Source: Gossypium raimondii
Taxonomy: Eukaryota; Streptophyta; Magnoliopsida; Malvales; Malvaceae
Reading direction: 5' to 3'
NCBI RefSeq assembly: GCF_025698545.1
Contig: NC_068572.1
Coordinates: 4,030,001 to 4,094,000, forward strand
Length of the DNA: 64,000 nucleotides
The number at the start of each line of letters is the position of its first letter. Within the stretch, counting starts at the first letter, position 1. The notes below the pieces were generated by a model. It ran no database searches. It saw only the letters and a program-made list of their open reading frames with translations, and was not told the origin of the DNA. Of this stretch, positions 24,801-35,632 are shown piece by piece. The position numbers and the translations under genes are program-made.

Positions 24801-27800
24801 GGGTTGGATTTCTATTAATATTGGAAGGTTGGAAAGATCCACCTTTTGCTAAATTGGTTTAAGGTCAGATGCCCATTTTAAAACTTACATTAATATTAGA
24901 AGGTGAAAGATATATACACATATACGTATACTCGTTCGAATATGAATTTATTCATGTAAACCAATAGTTTTAGGCATTTCTATTTTTTTTTCTTCTTCCC
25001 TTGCCCTTTTGCTTGTGTTTCATTCCTAAGCAGTTTTTGTTTTCATTTTCAGCAGTGAGGTTTTCATTTTTGACCGCTACATCTTTTCTATATTGCACAA
25101 TGTTATTCGTACTTAATTTAGCTGTTTCATTGACAATAGACGTTCTATTATTCACTAGGTTCCTGAAGTAGAAGGTCTTGTTGTCAGAGAGGTGTTATCT
25201 GCTCAGAAACTTGTAAAAGTGAATGAGAAGCTTTTAGATATACTCAAGGATGGGAATTACCCTGCTGAATTTCCATACAAGTCAAAGGTGAGATATCTTT
25301 TGAAATTATTATATGTTTTGAAGGTAACTTGGTATTCCCAAATTTTAACATGCGGCCCTGACCTTGAGGTTTCTTAAAAGATTGATTTCTACCAAACTGT
25401 CTTAATGAGAACTGTGTTTGTTTTCCTTTAGCTATAATTTGCTTCTTTTTGGATCATTCTCTAGATTCTTGTCATTTTTACTATACCATGATCATTTTTC
25501 TTTTTTCAGGTTATTCTTCTGTTTCAGAAGATTGATGGGGCAGATGTATGCCTTTTTATCATGTACGCCCAAGAGTTTGGTGCAGAATGCAGTCAACCAA
25601 ATCAACGCTGTGTTTATATCTCATATCTTGATTCTGTTAAGTATTTTAGGCCCGAAACAGAAACTGCTGCTAGTGGAGAACCTCTTCGAACTGTTGTTTA
25701 TCATGAAATAATGGTATAATATATAGTTTTCTGCTCTAATTATTGTAGCTTTTCAAATTTCGTTAGTTGTTATAGTTGGATCCTGAGATTTTTCTTGCTT
25801 TTCTGTTCTGTTTCCATTTTTAGATAGGATACCTTGATTACTGCAAGAAACGGGGTTTTGCAACCTGCTACATATGGGCCTGTCCACCTACGAAAGGAGA
25901 AGATTATATCTTCTATTTCCACCCAGAGATTCAGAAAATACCGAAGTCTGATAAGCTGCGGCAGTGGTCTCTCTCTCTCTCTCTCCCTGTCACATATCTC
26001 TTATACATGCATGTCTTTTGTGTGTGCATGTTGCTTTGTATCTGTTTGTATGTGTTTCCTTGTTTGTATATATATCTTGACAGCAGCTTTTATGTGAGTG
26101 CAGGCATAAGACCATGCTACTAAAAGCTGCTAAAATGGGCATAGTGGTTGGTTTGACTAACTTATATGATCAATTTTTCTCCACCGGGCAATACAACTCC
26201 AAGGTCACAGCAGCTAATTTGCCATATTTTGATGGCGACTATTGGTCTGGTGCTGCTGAGGATGTGATAAAGCATATCGAGAAAGCAAGTGGAGAAGACT
26301 CAAAAAAGAATAAGAAAATTGTGTCAAAAAGAACATTGAAAGCCATGGGACACACAAATCCACCAGGTCATGCCACTAAGGATATTCTGCTGATGCAGAA
26401 GGTAAAAATTTACAAACCATCCTCTAGTTTTTACTCTCATATGGTTTTTGGCACATTCTTTGTCCACTTTCCTTCATGTTATGAAAGGAGCCTTATTTTT
26501 TTTGTCTATTCCTTTGAGCAGACTGGAATTACATGAAGGAAAATTGTAATTAAATCATTGTGATGGTTTCTATTATGAAAACATACTATTTTAAATCTGT
26601 TTAGTATAGCTTTCTATTGAATTCTTTTCTTATGCAACTATGATCGTCACTAATTATTTCATTTCTTTTCTTCCTGCTTTGTTAGCTGGGCCAAAATATT
26701 TTACCTATGAAGGAGGACTTCATCATTGCCCATCTGCAGTTTGTCTGCGTATGCTGCCATAGAACTATATTAGATGGATGGCGATGGTTTTGCCGTATGT
26801 GTAAAAGCTTTCAGCTTTGTGGAAGGTAATCATTCTTTATCCTCTTATTTATTAGAATATGCTCTGTCAGTGTTTATGCATTTTTTTTCTTGTTGACTTC
26901 TGGTTGGCACTATATTTCCTCCTCAGAGCTCCATTTAGGCATCAAGTTATTAGTAGGCTAGTAGCCTGAACACACTAACTTTTAGATGGTTATTCACTGT
27001 CTGGCAGTAAATTTGATAATATAAACCTATAATATGATATGCCTTAAGTTTTTTCAATGGAATCTTGGGATACATATTAAAACTAAAGCATCAAAGTATA
27101 TCATTGTGGCAATTCTGTATGCTGTGGTCTGTGTTTGTTTATTCTCGTTCTTTAAATATAATTAGCATTCTCATAATGTTATCATACTCTTTCCAGCTTT
27201 GCTATTTGCGCTGCTTCTAGTGATGTATGTTTTATGCATTGGTCTATTTAATTCATGCCATCTTTCAGGTGCCATGATGCAGAGCAATATGTCTACAAGG
27301 ATTCCACTCACACTTCATGCAATGGGGAAAAACATTCACTCTCTAGGGTAAATTCCGTTTTTTAACCATTTGTTTTTACCTTAATTACTAAGAATTTGCA
27401 ATATTTAATGCATATATCTAAATTAAGTACAACTGTGTCTCTTTTTACAGATCATGGTGGATGTTCCTTATGATACCGATGATAATGATGCCAGCATGGA
27501 TAGTGGTTTATTTGAAAATAGGTATAGGTTTTTGTTGTTCTGTCAGAAGAACAACTATCAGTTCGACACGCTTCGTCGGGCCAAGCATTCCTCGATGATG
27601 ATCCTATATTACCTTCACAATCCAACATCATTGCTTGCTGAAACTACCTGCTGTATTTGTGACAAAGACACACCACTAGACCAGTGCTGGCAATGCAAGA
27701 CCTGTTCGGATTTTTTTGTTTGTGCTGCATGCTATCACAGACATGGTTGTTCCTTACATGTTCATAAGTTGTCTCATCCTTCTGCTGTCGATTCCTCGGC

Positions 27801-28293
27801 CAAGAATAGAGAGGCTCTGAAGAAGGGATTATCGGTAGGAAGTTTGTTCCACATAAATACTAATAAATTCTGGTTTCCGATGTCCCTAATCTGATATTTT
27901 ATTTTGTCAAAATCATGCATGCGTGTTAACAGAAACTGCTGGAAGTTTTGTTGCATGCCTCTGGATGTGATCACTGCTCCCACCCCGATTGCCGTCTTAT
28001 GAAAAAGCTATTCTTCCATTCAAAAGTGTGCACTGTTAGAGCTGCTGGAGGTTGTAAACACTGTAATAAGATATGGTTCATACTGAGACAGCACTCCAGA
28101 AGTTGCAAAGAGTCCAACTGCAACGTACCACGGTGCAGGTAAGATCCAACTTGCGACCTTTCTGAAGCCAATTCTCACTTAAAACTAATTTAAAACCAGT
28201 TCCCCTGAAATTATTTCCTTCATTTTCTCTAAATTCAATAGGGATATAAAGCAGCATGCACAATCTTTGGCACTGAAGCCTGCAGCATTTTGA
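21829..28293 (+). CDS. HAC: p300/CBP-type histone acetyltransferase (HAC-like), 12 exons, short N-terminus
   Basis: Exons 21829-23349, 24034-24333, 24422-24700, 25159-25287, 25510-25713, 25824-25966, 26104-26401, 26686-26825, 27269-27347, 27451-27834, 27933-28138 and 28242-28293 join in frame to 1,244 residues, all with GT-AG introns. The family acetylates histones in the nucleus with acetyl-CoA. Domain order: degenerate TAZ1-like Cys/His cluster (about 100-136); acidic tandem repeat (237-374); Cys-rich PHD-like region (about 524-575); [18 protein letters not shown] (608 on); HAT (about 700-960) with DSVKYFRP and YIWACPP; ZZ finger (about 975-1025); second ZZ (about 1100-1145); TAZ2 (1160-1230) ending NVPRCRDIKQHA. 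Arabidopsis HAC1 is near 1,700 residues; here its long Gln-rich N-terminus is absent. A stop lies just before the open frame (21781), so 21829 is the first in-frame ATG unless an upstream exon exists. Trp859-His860 replaces the Trp-Tyr pair of p300/HAC1. Confidence 0.9.
22531..22950 (+). repeat. Tandem 24-25-residue repeat inside HAC exon 1
   Basis: Six imperfect coding copies with the consensus [23 protein letters not shown] begin near 22537, 22609, 22681, 22741, 22816 and 22891. Spacing is 60-75 bases, always a multiple of three. The repeat is acidic and Met-rich and lies between the TAZ1-like cluster and the PHD region. Confidence 0.8.
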
Positions 28294-28437
28294 TGAAGAT
28301 ATCTATATTAGGACTGGCTCTTGGCACTTGGGATTGGTCAGAGCACTCAGGTTATGTTTTGACAAGATCAATTCAAAATAATTGATTTAGGGGTTTTTTT
28401 TCCTTGAATATTATGCCTAAAAAATTAGTGAAATAGT

Positions 28438-28494
28438 TGCACCTCGTCATCGATGCTTTTTAAAAGCGTCGGAAAACATGGATGACGAGGTGCA
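28438..28494. repeat. Perfect 14-bp inverted repeat downstream of HAC
   Basis: TGCACCTCGTCATC (28438-28451) recurs as its exact complement GATGACGAGGTGCA (28481-28494). An inner imperfect pair (gatgc/gcgtc) surrounds TTTTTAAAA. It lies about 145 bp beyond the HAC stop codon, so it may be in the 3' UTR. It could be a tiny foldback element. The sequence 28,500-29,084 otherwise shows nothing recognisable. Confidence 0.7.
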
Positions 28495-29399
28495 CATTTT
28501 ATCTACAGGTGTAGTTTGTCATAAATTTTTTAATTTTCAGTTATTTTGTTTAAACAGATTTAAATAAAATCGTGTCAGTTTTTAGTGTTTGTATTTCAGA
28601 GGAGTTAATGTTTGAACCTTTTGGAATTAATAGACTAAAATAGTATTTGTTTCTATTGAAAAACAACATTATGAGTTTTATAATAATATAACCAAATATT
28701 AAACATAAACTAAAATAAATTCATCTGTGTTTAATACTTGGTTTTAGTGCTATTAAACTTACAACAAAGATTTTAGTACTATCAAACATAAATTAACGGC
28801 TTAATATACACTAAACTTGATCATTTTCTTTAAGTTGATATCTGAAAATTTTAAGGTAGCCAATCGTTACATTATACTAACTGGAGATGGGAATGAATAA
28901 GCAAGCCACATGTGGATTACTATTTAATTAATAAAAATATTCAATATAATTGGAAACTTTTTTTTCAAAATATATATAATTAAAGAATAAAAATGTGTAA
29001 AAGTCATATATCAAAGTGTCTCGAAGACTTCAAATTTTGTTCTGATAAGAAAAATACATTGTATATTGTTTCAAGAAAACGTGAATTATTTAGCTAAGTT
29101 GACCCCGCAAATAAAGAAGATTTACAATTGTTGGACACCCTCCAAAAAAAGCTTTAGATTTTCTTTGTATCCCTCAAATTTTCCGTGTAATTTAGTGTAG
29201 AATCGTTTTTGGACAAAATACCAATTACTGGAATAGACCTATTTCTCTGAAAACGCATCCACGTCGGTGCGTTGTCAGGTGACAAAGCAGGAAAGGAAGC
29301 GTTTTTCCACGTGGACAGAAAACGCATCCTCAAGGACGCGCTTTGTGTCCACGTGGACAAAACGCTTCCTTGAGGAAGCGTTTTCCCCGTGTCTTTGCG

Positions 29400-29780
29400 T
29401 TAGGGTTAGAGTTTTGGGTTTTGGGTTTTGGGTTAGGGTTTTGGGGTTTTTGAGTTTAGGGTTTTAAAGAAAAAATTAAATAAATAAGGGATTAGGATTT
29501 AGGGTTTCTTAATTAAATTAATTATAAATTTTTTAAAATTAGATTAGGGTTTCGTGTTTATGGTTTTTAAGGAAAAAATCAATTAAATTAGGGTTTAAGG
29601 TTACTTGAGTAAATTAATTATAATTTTTTAAAAATCATATTAGGGTTTAGTGTTAAGGGTTTTTAAGGAAAAATCAAATAATTAAGGTTTAGGGTTACTT
29701 GAGTAAATTAATTATAAATTTAAAAAAAATTAGATTAGGGTTTAGTGTTTAGGGTTTTTGAGTAAATTAACTATATGAAA
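29400..29780. repeat. Tandem array with TTTAGGG-like motifs inside the MULE
   Basis: A run of 'gggttttgggttttgggttaggg' style sequence gives way to about three copies of a 95-96-bp unit containing 'agattagggtttagtg' (starts near 29541, 29637 and 29732) and 'aaattaattataaatttttt'. The heptamer resembles the plant telomere repeat but is embedded in a longer unit, so it is not telomeric DNA. Confidence 0.7.
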
Positions 29781-30024
29781 TAATATAAAAATATTCAAAA
29801 TGTTTGTACAAATATATTAAAATAAAAATCAATCTCCATGCCTGCCGGATTCAGTGCCACATGGCGGTCGTCAACGGTTACGTGCTGGATTCCTCCTTTG
29901 TCTAGCTTCCGGCAGGGGTTGTGGTTGCTCCGGGGGGATTATGGTTCCTCCGATAAGGGATCTGGTTGTCGGTGTTGGGAGGATGACCCACCTTGATAGA
30001 ATAGTGATTGTGGAGGTGTTTGCA

Positions 30025-31963
30025 TCATCGACAACGAAGGTGTTTGAAACCCATAAGGTGATGGGGATTGGTAAAAAGAAGAGCTCCCCGATGACCCCTC
30101 GTACGATCCCTCGTGCAACGGTGGCCTATAGATCGGCGATCTACTTGGCGTAATCGAAAATGGAGATGAATCAGGCCATTGACTCCAACCTGCCTAGGAC
30201 AAGAAGAAGGAAACATATAAGGGTTAGGATACATAAAAGGGCTAGGATACGCACCTGGCATCATCTGAAAAGGCTGTGCTGTGAGTGTCGTCGGTTGAAG
30301 TGTTGGGTCGGGTGACTGTGTCGGTGCTGTTGTCGGGTCTGGTGATTGTGTGGGCGCTGTTGATGCGCCTGCATCGTCGTCCCTTTTTCTTGGATTTAAA
30401 GGGCCATGTCGTTCCCTTTGGACACGCAATTGCTGTTGTCTCTCCTCTTACGATAGTAAATACGGCTTGCCATGGATCCTAAACCATGGCATGTATTCCG
30501 GCACGCACGCTAACTTTGGAACGATGATCGGTTCCCGAGTAGGTATATAATCATACCGATCTTCCCACATTTGGATATAGTGTGACCAGAATCTCGGCCA
30601 ATCCGTATGCAATTGCCGTAAGTCAATTCTGTGATGATCATCCAATACCTCAGGTGCCACGGGAATCGGTTGTCAGAATCCAAATTGTCGTAATACTCTG
30701 TCCGACTGGTGCATCTCCACGATCGCAAAGTTGACCAATGGGACTTTCACATGCCAAGCGTTCGGATTTTGGAAGTATTCATCCGGAATTACTGCCCGAA
30801 TTGTCGGATCCTCGTATGATGTCCATTGAAACTATATGAACATTATGGAAATATTAGTTATATACATAATACTAAATACTAAATACTAAATACGAATCGA
30901 CTATCTCAATATGTATATCTATTTTATTTAAAACTTACTTGTGCTTCCGACCGTTGGTCTAATAGAAGCCGTATATCTTCAAGAGAGGTAGGTAATCGAG
31001 CATAACTTGCCGAATGGTTCCACCTAATTAAATAAATTTTTAGCATACAATTATATTTTAAATCTACGTAATAATTGTAAAATCTAATATAAAATTTACC
31101 TCGTTATGAGTGGGAATGTATATGAGTGGTCTACTCGAGGACGTAAAAATGGAAAGCGAAACTGTACCCATGACTGCAGTAGTGATAGGCAACCTCCGAT
31201 TTTCACTTTATTCGGTCGTGTTGCCTCGCACATCTCCCGGTACAATGTTGCCAACACGGCAGACCCCTAACTAAATTTACTAGTTGCTCTAAAATCAACG
31301 AGTTTCAACAGCCATCTCAGATGTACAAGGTTCCGTGACAAGTCCGGCATCAGATAACCTCCAATTATCTCAAGAATGTATGCCCGAGCATATCGGATTC
31401 TTTCTAGTTCGGTAGAATCATCATCTGGCTTCGGGAATGTGTCTCGTAACCAGCCCATCTCGATCTGACCTCCGTTAATATTCTCCGGAATAGCGCCCAA
31501 AAGCTCGTAGCATACCGCTCCCCAATCACTAGATTGAACAGACCCGGTGACTGCGTACCCGTCCACCGGTAATCCCAATTGCAAATTTACGTCTTCCAAC
31601 GTGATAGTACACTCTCCACATGGAAGATGGAATGTGTGTGTCTCGGGTCTCCACCTCTCTATCAACGCACTAATCAGTTTCGGGTCCAACTTGCATCCCC
31701 AGCCTACCGTCGCCACGTGCCAAAAACCCGCTTCCCGCAGGTAATTCTCTATCAACGGTGATGGAGGACCATGCATATTACGGATATAGCATTGCAATAT
31801 CCGGTCTACAGACTTTTATAAGAAATAATAAAATAAAAATTATTTAAAATTGCATAAATGAAAAAAATCTTAAATAATATTTAAAAATTAAATTTAACAC
31901 TTACCATTTTCATTTGTTCTACGAACATGTGCTTGTTATCGAGACAAATTAATTCTCTGGCTA
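30025..31963 (-). pseudogene. MAIN-like / plant mobile domain gene carried by the MULE
   Basis: On the minus strand a short first exon (about 31,963-31,904, reading RELICLDNKHMFVEQMKM) is followed by exons encoding NMHGPPSPLIENYLREAGFW, WRPETHTFHLPCGECTITLE, LGLPVDGYAVTG, ARAYILEIIGGYLMPDLSRN and LVHLRWLLKLVDF. Further pieces (about 31,100-30,450) read MWEDRYDYIPTREPI and YMPWFRIHGKPYL. A Pro/Thr-rich tail ends the gene. This is the PMD found in MAIN/MAIL proteins and widespread in plant transposons. It is broken: the expected initiator reads ATA, and an in-frame TGA follows RQFGF near 30,680 where a CGA Arg codon would be plausible. It retains long open stretches and introns. Confidence 0.75.
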
Positions 31964-32638
31964 TTGCTAACACGATCAAATTTTTATGATTTAAAAAAAA
32001 TTCAAAAAATAAAATTAGAGCTTTTTTTTTAATAATTAAAGAGAGCTTTAAGAGGAATTTGAGAGGAATTTGAGAGAATATTAGAGAGAATTTGAGAAAA
32101 AGGATTTAAGTGTGAAAAAAATGAAATGGGGGTTTATAGTTTTTTTTTTTACTGTTGGGGGGTACCAACGGCGATATTTTTTACCTTTTGTACTGTAGCG
32201 ACACGGAAAAACGCTTCCTCAAGGAAGAGCTTTGTCCGCGTGGACGCAAAGCGCGCCCTCAAGGACACGTGGACAAAAGGAAGCGTTTTCATGCTTTGTC
32301 ACCTGATAACGCGCTGACCTGAATATGTTTTTGGGAAATTAAGCCATTCCGATAATTAATTTTTTACCGAGTCTATTTCAATAATTAAAAAAAAACTTTT
32401 ATTAGTATTTTGCCCATCGTTTTTATTTCACAAATAAAAATAAAGATGGGTAGGGCTGGGTGATTTATGTCAGTAATAATGACAGCCAATATGTATGTAA
32501 AATGCAGAGCAAAGGCTAAAAGCCAAAAATCATCCATTGGACAAAAAAGTTTAAAAAGGACAACACATTAATTCATTCTAATCTTAAACTCTGCTACAAC
32601 AAAATTTATACTAAGATCCCATTGACATTGCAAATGAT

Positions 32639-33541
32639 TTAATTAGTGAAATTTGCAATGGTGGCATGTGGCTCACAAGCCTTAGCAGCCGGAACGGCTT
32701 CAACAGCTGGGTGTGGGTCAACCGGCTTGCAAAGCAGCTCTTCTGGGAGTTCACCAATTCCCTTCAAATAGAAAGTGTAGAAAATCTTAAAGGGGAAGAC
32801 GATTTGGTGGAGCTTAACCTGACCGGAGACGCCTTCAAAAATGCCAGACCCACCAGTAATAGCCAGATACGTGTCCTGGTAAGTCAAGTAAGGTCCCTGC
32901 ACCGCTATGTGACCGTAGTCTCCGAAGTAAAAGCTGAAGATGGCCTCGTAGCGATCACCTTTCATTTCGGGTTTATGCTCTATTAATATGCATATTCCTG
33001 ATGTTATTCCGATCCGTTTCTCCAAATCTCCCCTATATATCTGTATTTATATATATATATATTGAAGATTAATTTCATAAAATAATTCAGTGAAAATAGA
33101 AAAAGAAAGCTTACTTTGTTGCTAAAAGGGACAAGATCACCCAGTGAGTTCACAGATTTCTGACTCAAACGAAGGTAAGCTGGACTCCCACGATCTCTCT
33201 CATTCAACTCATACACATGTAGTTCTTGAACTTTTTCTGAAACAAGCACAAAAACCCAGATATATTAATCAACAACATCAACCCAAAGTCACCAATCAAT
33301 TGACGGGTTTGAATCAAGATTTACCCGGAGCTGAGTTATCAGATGGAATAGCCTGGCTTTTGCAAGTGAAACCTCGCTTGGGAGCTGAGAAAGTGTTGGA
33401 GTTTGATGTGAAAAGCTTGTGGGTTTGAGGTAAACAAGGGTTTTTGATGGGCTTGAAAGATGAAGCTGCAGGCAACAAGGAATGGGTGGGTGAAGTTGAT
33501 CTGATTATCCCAGAAGAAATGGTGGATCTTAAAGCAGACAT
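32639..33541 (-). CDS. AOC: Allene oxide cyclase copy A (plastid-type, 3 exons)
   Basis: Exons on the minus strand are 33541-33325, 33236-33115 and 33040-32639. They encode 246 residues, the usual length. AOC converts the unstable allene oxide from linolenate into (9S,13S)-12-oxo-phytodienoic acid in plastids, a committed step of jasmonate synthesis. Residues 1-72 form a Ser/Thr-rich transit peptide ([11 protein letters not shown]...). The barrel follows with [60 protein letters not shown] and [15 protein letters not shown], ending IANFTN. The predicted protein appears identical to copy B. An upstream in-frame TTG is not a credible start; ATG at 33541 matches copy B. A TATA box and a G-box lie upstream. 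Confidence 0.95.
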
Positions 33542-33611
33542 ACTGAGAGTGTGTTTGGAGTGAAAGAAAGTGGAGGAATTTGATGAGAAAATGAGCAAGT
33601 CTAGGGACTAG

Positions 33612-33661
33612 ATTTATACAGGAAAGTGGAATTGTTGGTGGACGGTGATTTTTGACACGTG
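33612..33661 (-). promoter_or_regulatory. AOC-A core promoter: TATA box and G-box
   Basis: On the minus strand TATAAAT occupies 33618-33612, about 70 bp before the start codon, and a CACGTG G-box lies at 33656-33661. Between them is the box CACCGTCCACCAAC shared by copies A, B and C. G-boxes are binding sites of MYC2-type bHLH factors in jasmonate-responsive genes; that link is inference here. Confidence 0.6.
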
Positions 33662-33772
33662 GGCTTTTAGCTTTTGGGTGTACCCAATGACGGTGCAACC
33701 ATGAATAGTCAAAAGCAGTCTTCGATGTACAGCCGTTATCCCATGTGACGGAAGAACATGGTGCGTTAGATT

Positions 33773-35401
33773 CCGTATATGGTATAAATACGCCTTTCTC
33801 CTTTTTTAATATTTCACGTATTTTCCGATAATTAAATTTAAAGTCTTCGAGGACTGCATTTTACATCCACGTGATTTTTCTTTTAGATATTGGACTCCTT
33901 ACAATTCGATCTAACAAACGATAGTAATAAATAGTAGTTACCTCATTATGGTTTTTCTTTTACCATCCAACTATGAAAAGTTATAAAATAGTCATTCGAT
34001 TATTAGTAATTTTTTCTTTTTTGATAACCCAATTATGAAAAATTACAAAATGACCACTCAACTATTTAATTTTGTCTTTTTTGATTACCTAACTATCTTG
34101 GATTTTTGGGTGTTTCATTTTTTCTGTTAGCCAGCTGTGAATCAAAAAATAAAATTAAATACTTGAGTAACTATTTTATAATTTTTCATAGTTAGATGAT
34201 CAAAAAGAAAAAAATTATAATTGAGTGAACTATATTATAATTTACCCTTTTAAAAATATGTTTATTTGGACAGGTAGGGGTTTCTTTTTTCTCTTTGAAA
34301 AACTGTCCACGTATATTTTGGGCAATGAATGGCTAAATGATGGAAAGAAATTAATGTTGCTCAATGACTAAACAAAACTAGAATTAAATTATTATCAATA
34401 CTATTATTTTTTTATACAAAGTTTAGAAGTACGAAGATAATGTGTTTCAGTGCACTTAAATTCACTTCTTCTTGCACTGGCAACAATGTCGATGCCAATT
34501 GAGTAAAGACTTAATCAACATTTATACTATTATTTAAATGAGTGATTAAGTTAGTGAAACGAGTCAATTCGACAAAAAATTGATTAAGGAAATTATTAAA
34601 ATAATCTTGGTAAGGATTTCTTTAATCCCTCTTACTTTCGAAATTGAGTAAATTAGTCCATCTCAAAAAAATCGGAGTAAATTAATCCTTATCAATTTCG
34701 AAAGTAAGCAATTAAGGACAATTAATCATGACGTTAATGTCTTTCGTCAATTATGCATAAATTTGATTGGTATAATAACAAGTTTAATTCTTGATATACA
34801 TATTTTGCTAATTTTTCTGAAATTAATTGTCTTTAATCACTCATTTTCGAAATTAACAAGGACTAAATTGCTCAATTTTTTCTGAGAGGAACCAATTTGT
34901 TCAAACTCGAAATTGAGAGAGACTACAGAGGTCTTTTTACCCACACCAAAAAGAACTTGTCGATTATATTAATCGTATATAGATTGGCATCCTTTAAATC
35001 GATTTCATATTAATAAATTCCAAAAGATTTAATAATTAATTCTATGACAATTTAAAGTAAATTTAATAAGAGAAAAATCTCAAAACTATACATGAATTTT
35101 GGTTTAATGTGTAAATTTATACATGGATTTTACTTTTGTACAATTTCATACATGTAATTTTGATTTGATCCTATTCTCACAAATTATTAATACAATTATT
35201 GATATAGCATCATTTTATAATTATTTAATATTATCTATAATGTGCAATGGTAAGGCACGTTGCATTTCGGAGAATATAATTTCAAACTTTTGAAACAATT
35301 ACGAACTCCAAACATAAAATGTAAAAATAAAATGATGCTATGTCAATAATTGTATTAATGATTGAGAATAATAAACTCACGTGTATTGTACAATAATACA
35401 A
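33773..35401. repeat. Spacer between AOC arms, made largely of hairpin MITEs
   Basis: Three foldback-like repeats fill most of the spacer. One at about 33,927-34,255 is related to the MITE in ARL8 intron 1. A second at about 34,595-34,940 has 'cctcttactttcgaaattgag' matched inverted near its far end. A third at about 35,060-35,390 is related to 20,390-20,770. No gene was found. The spacer separates two divergently transcribed AOC genes. Confidence 0.6.
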
Positions 35402-35512
35402 AATCTAACGCACCATGTTCTTCCCTCACATGGGATAACGGCTGTACATCGAAGACTGCTTTTGACTATTCATGGTTGCACCGTCATTGGGTACACCCAA
35501 AAGCTAAAAGCC

Positions 35513-35562
35513 CACGTGTCAAAAATCACCGTCCACCAACAATTCCACTTTCCTGTATAAAT
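35513..35562 (+). promoter_or_regulatory. AOC-B core promoter: G-box and TATA box
   Basis: CACGTG at 35513-35518 is followed by the CACCGTCCACCAAC box and TATAAAT at 35556-35562, about 70 bp before the start codon. It mirrors copy A exactly. Confidence 0.6.
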
Positions 35563-35632
35563 CTAGTCCCTAGACTTGCTCATTTTCTCATCAAATTCCT
35601 CCACTTTCTTTCACTCCAAACACACTCTCAGT

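Larger units (their letters stand above)
29211..32415. mobile_element. PMD-carrying Mutator-like element, 3.2 kb, 9-bp target duplication
   Basis: The left end is GGACAAAATACCAATTACTGG and the right end complement is GGGCAAAATACTAATAAAAG, continuing as imperfect inverted repeats of 100 bp or more that hold 'aaaacgcttcctcaaggaagcg' palindromes. Flanks are identical ATCGTTTTT at 29202-29210 and 32416-32424. The other AOC arm has a single copy of that 9-mer at 36752-36760, an unoccupied site. Inside are a telomere-motif-like array (about 29,400-29,780) and a PMD gene on the minus strand. No transposase was found, so the element is non-autonomous. Confidence 0.88.
29085..33772. repeat. Left arm of inverted AOC duplication (interrupted by a MULE)
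   Basis: Reverse complement of 35,402-36,900. Apart from the 3.2-kb MULE plus its 9-bp duplication, the arms are about 1.5 kb and nearly identical. Visible differences are a few base changes, one TA unit in intron 2 and a gap of about 22 bases near 29,160. The arm ends where 'gcgttagatt' (33,763-33,772) gives way to unrelated sequence. Confidence 0.9.

Noticed and set aside
29400-29780. Possible interstitial telomere
   Set aside because: TTTAGGG-like heptamers occur, but within a 95-96-bp unit inside a MULE and not as a pure heptamer array.
30285-30550. Plus-strand open frames at 29,854-30,550
   Set aside because: They are antisense shadows of the PMD gene tail on the minus strand.
32666-32986. 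106-codon open frame antisense to AOC-A exon 3, recurring in copies B and C
   Set aside because: It is the antisense shadow of a conserved coding exon. Its recurrence follows from gene duplication, and it has no start context or domain of its own.
35576-35632. Upstream extension of the AOC-B reading frame as the true N-terminus
   Set aside because: The upstream codon is TTG and lies just beyond the TATA box. The ATG at 35633 matches the family start.
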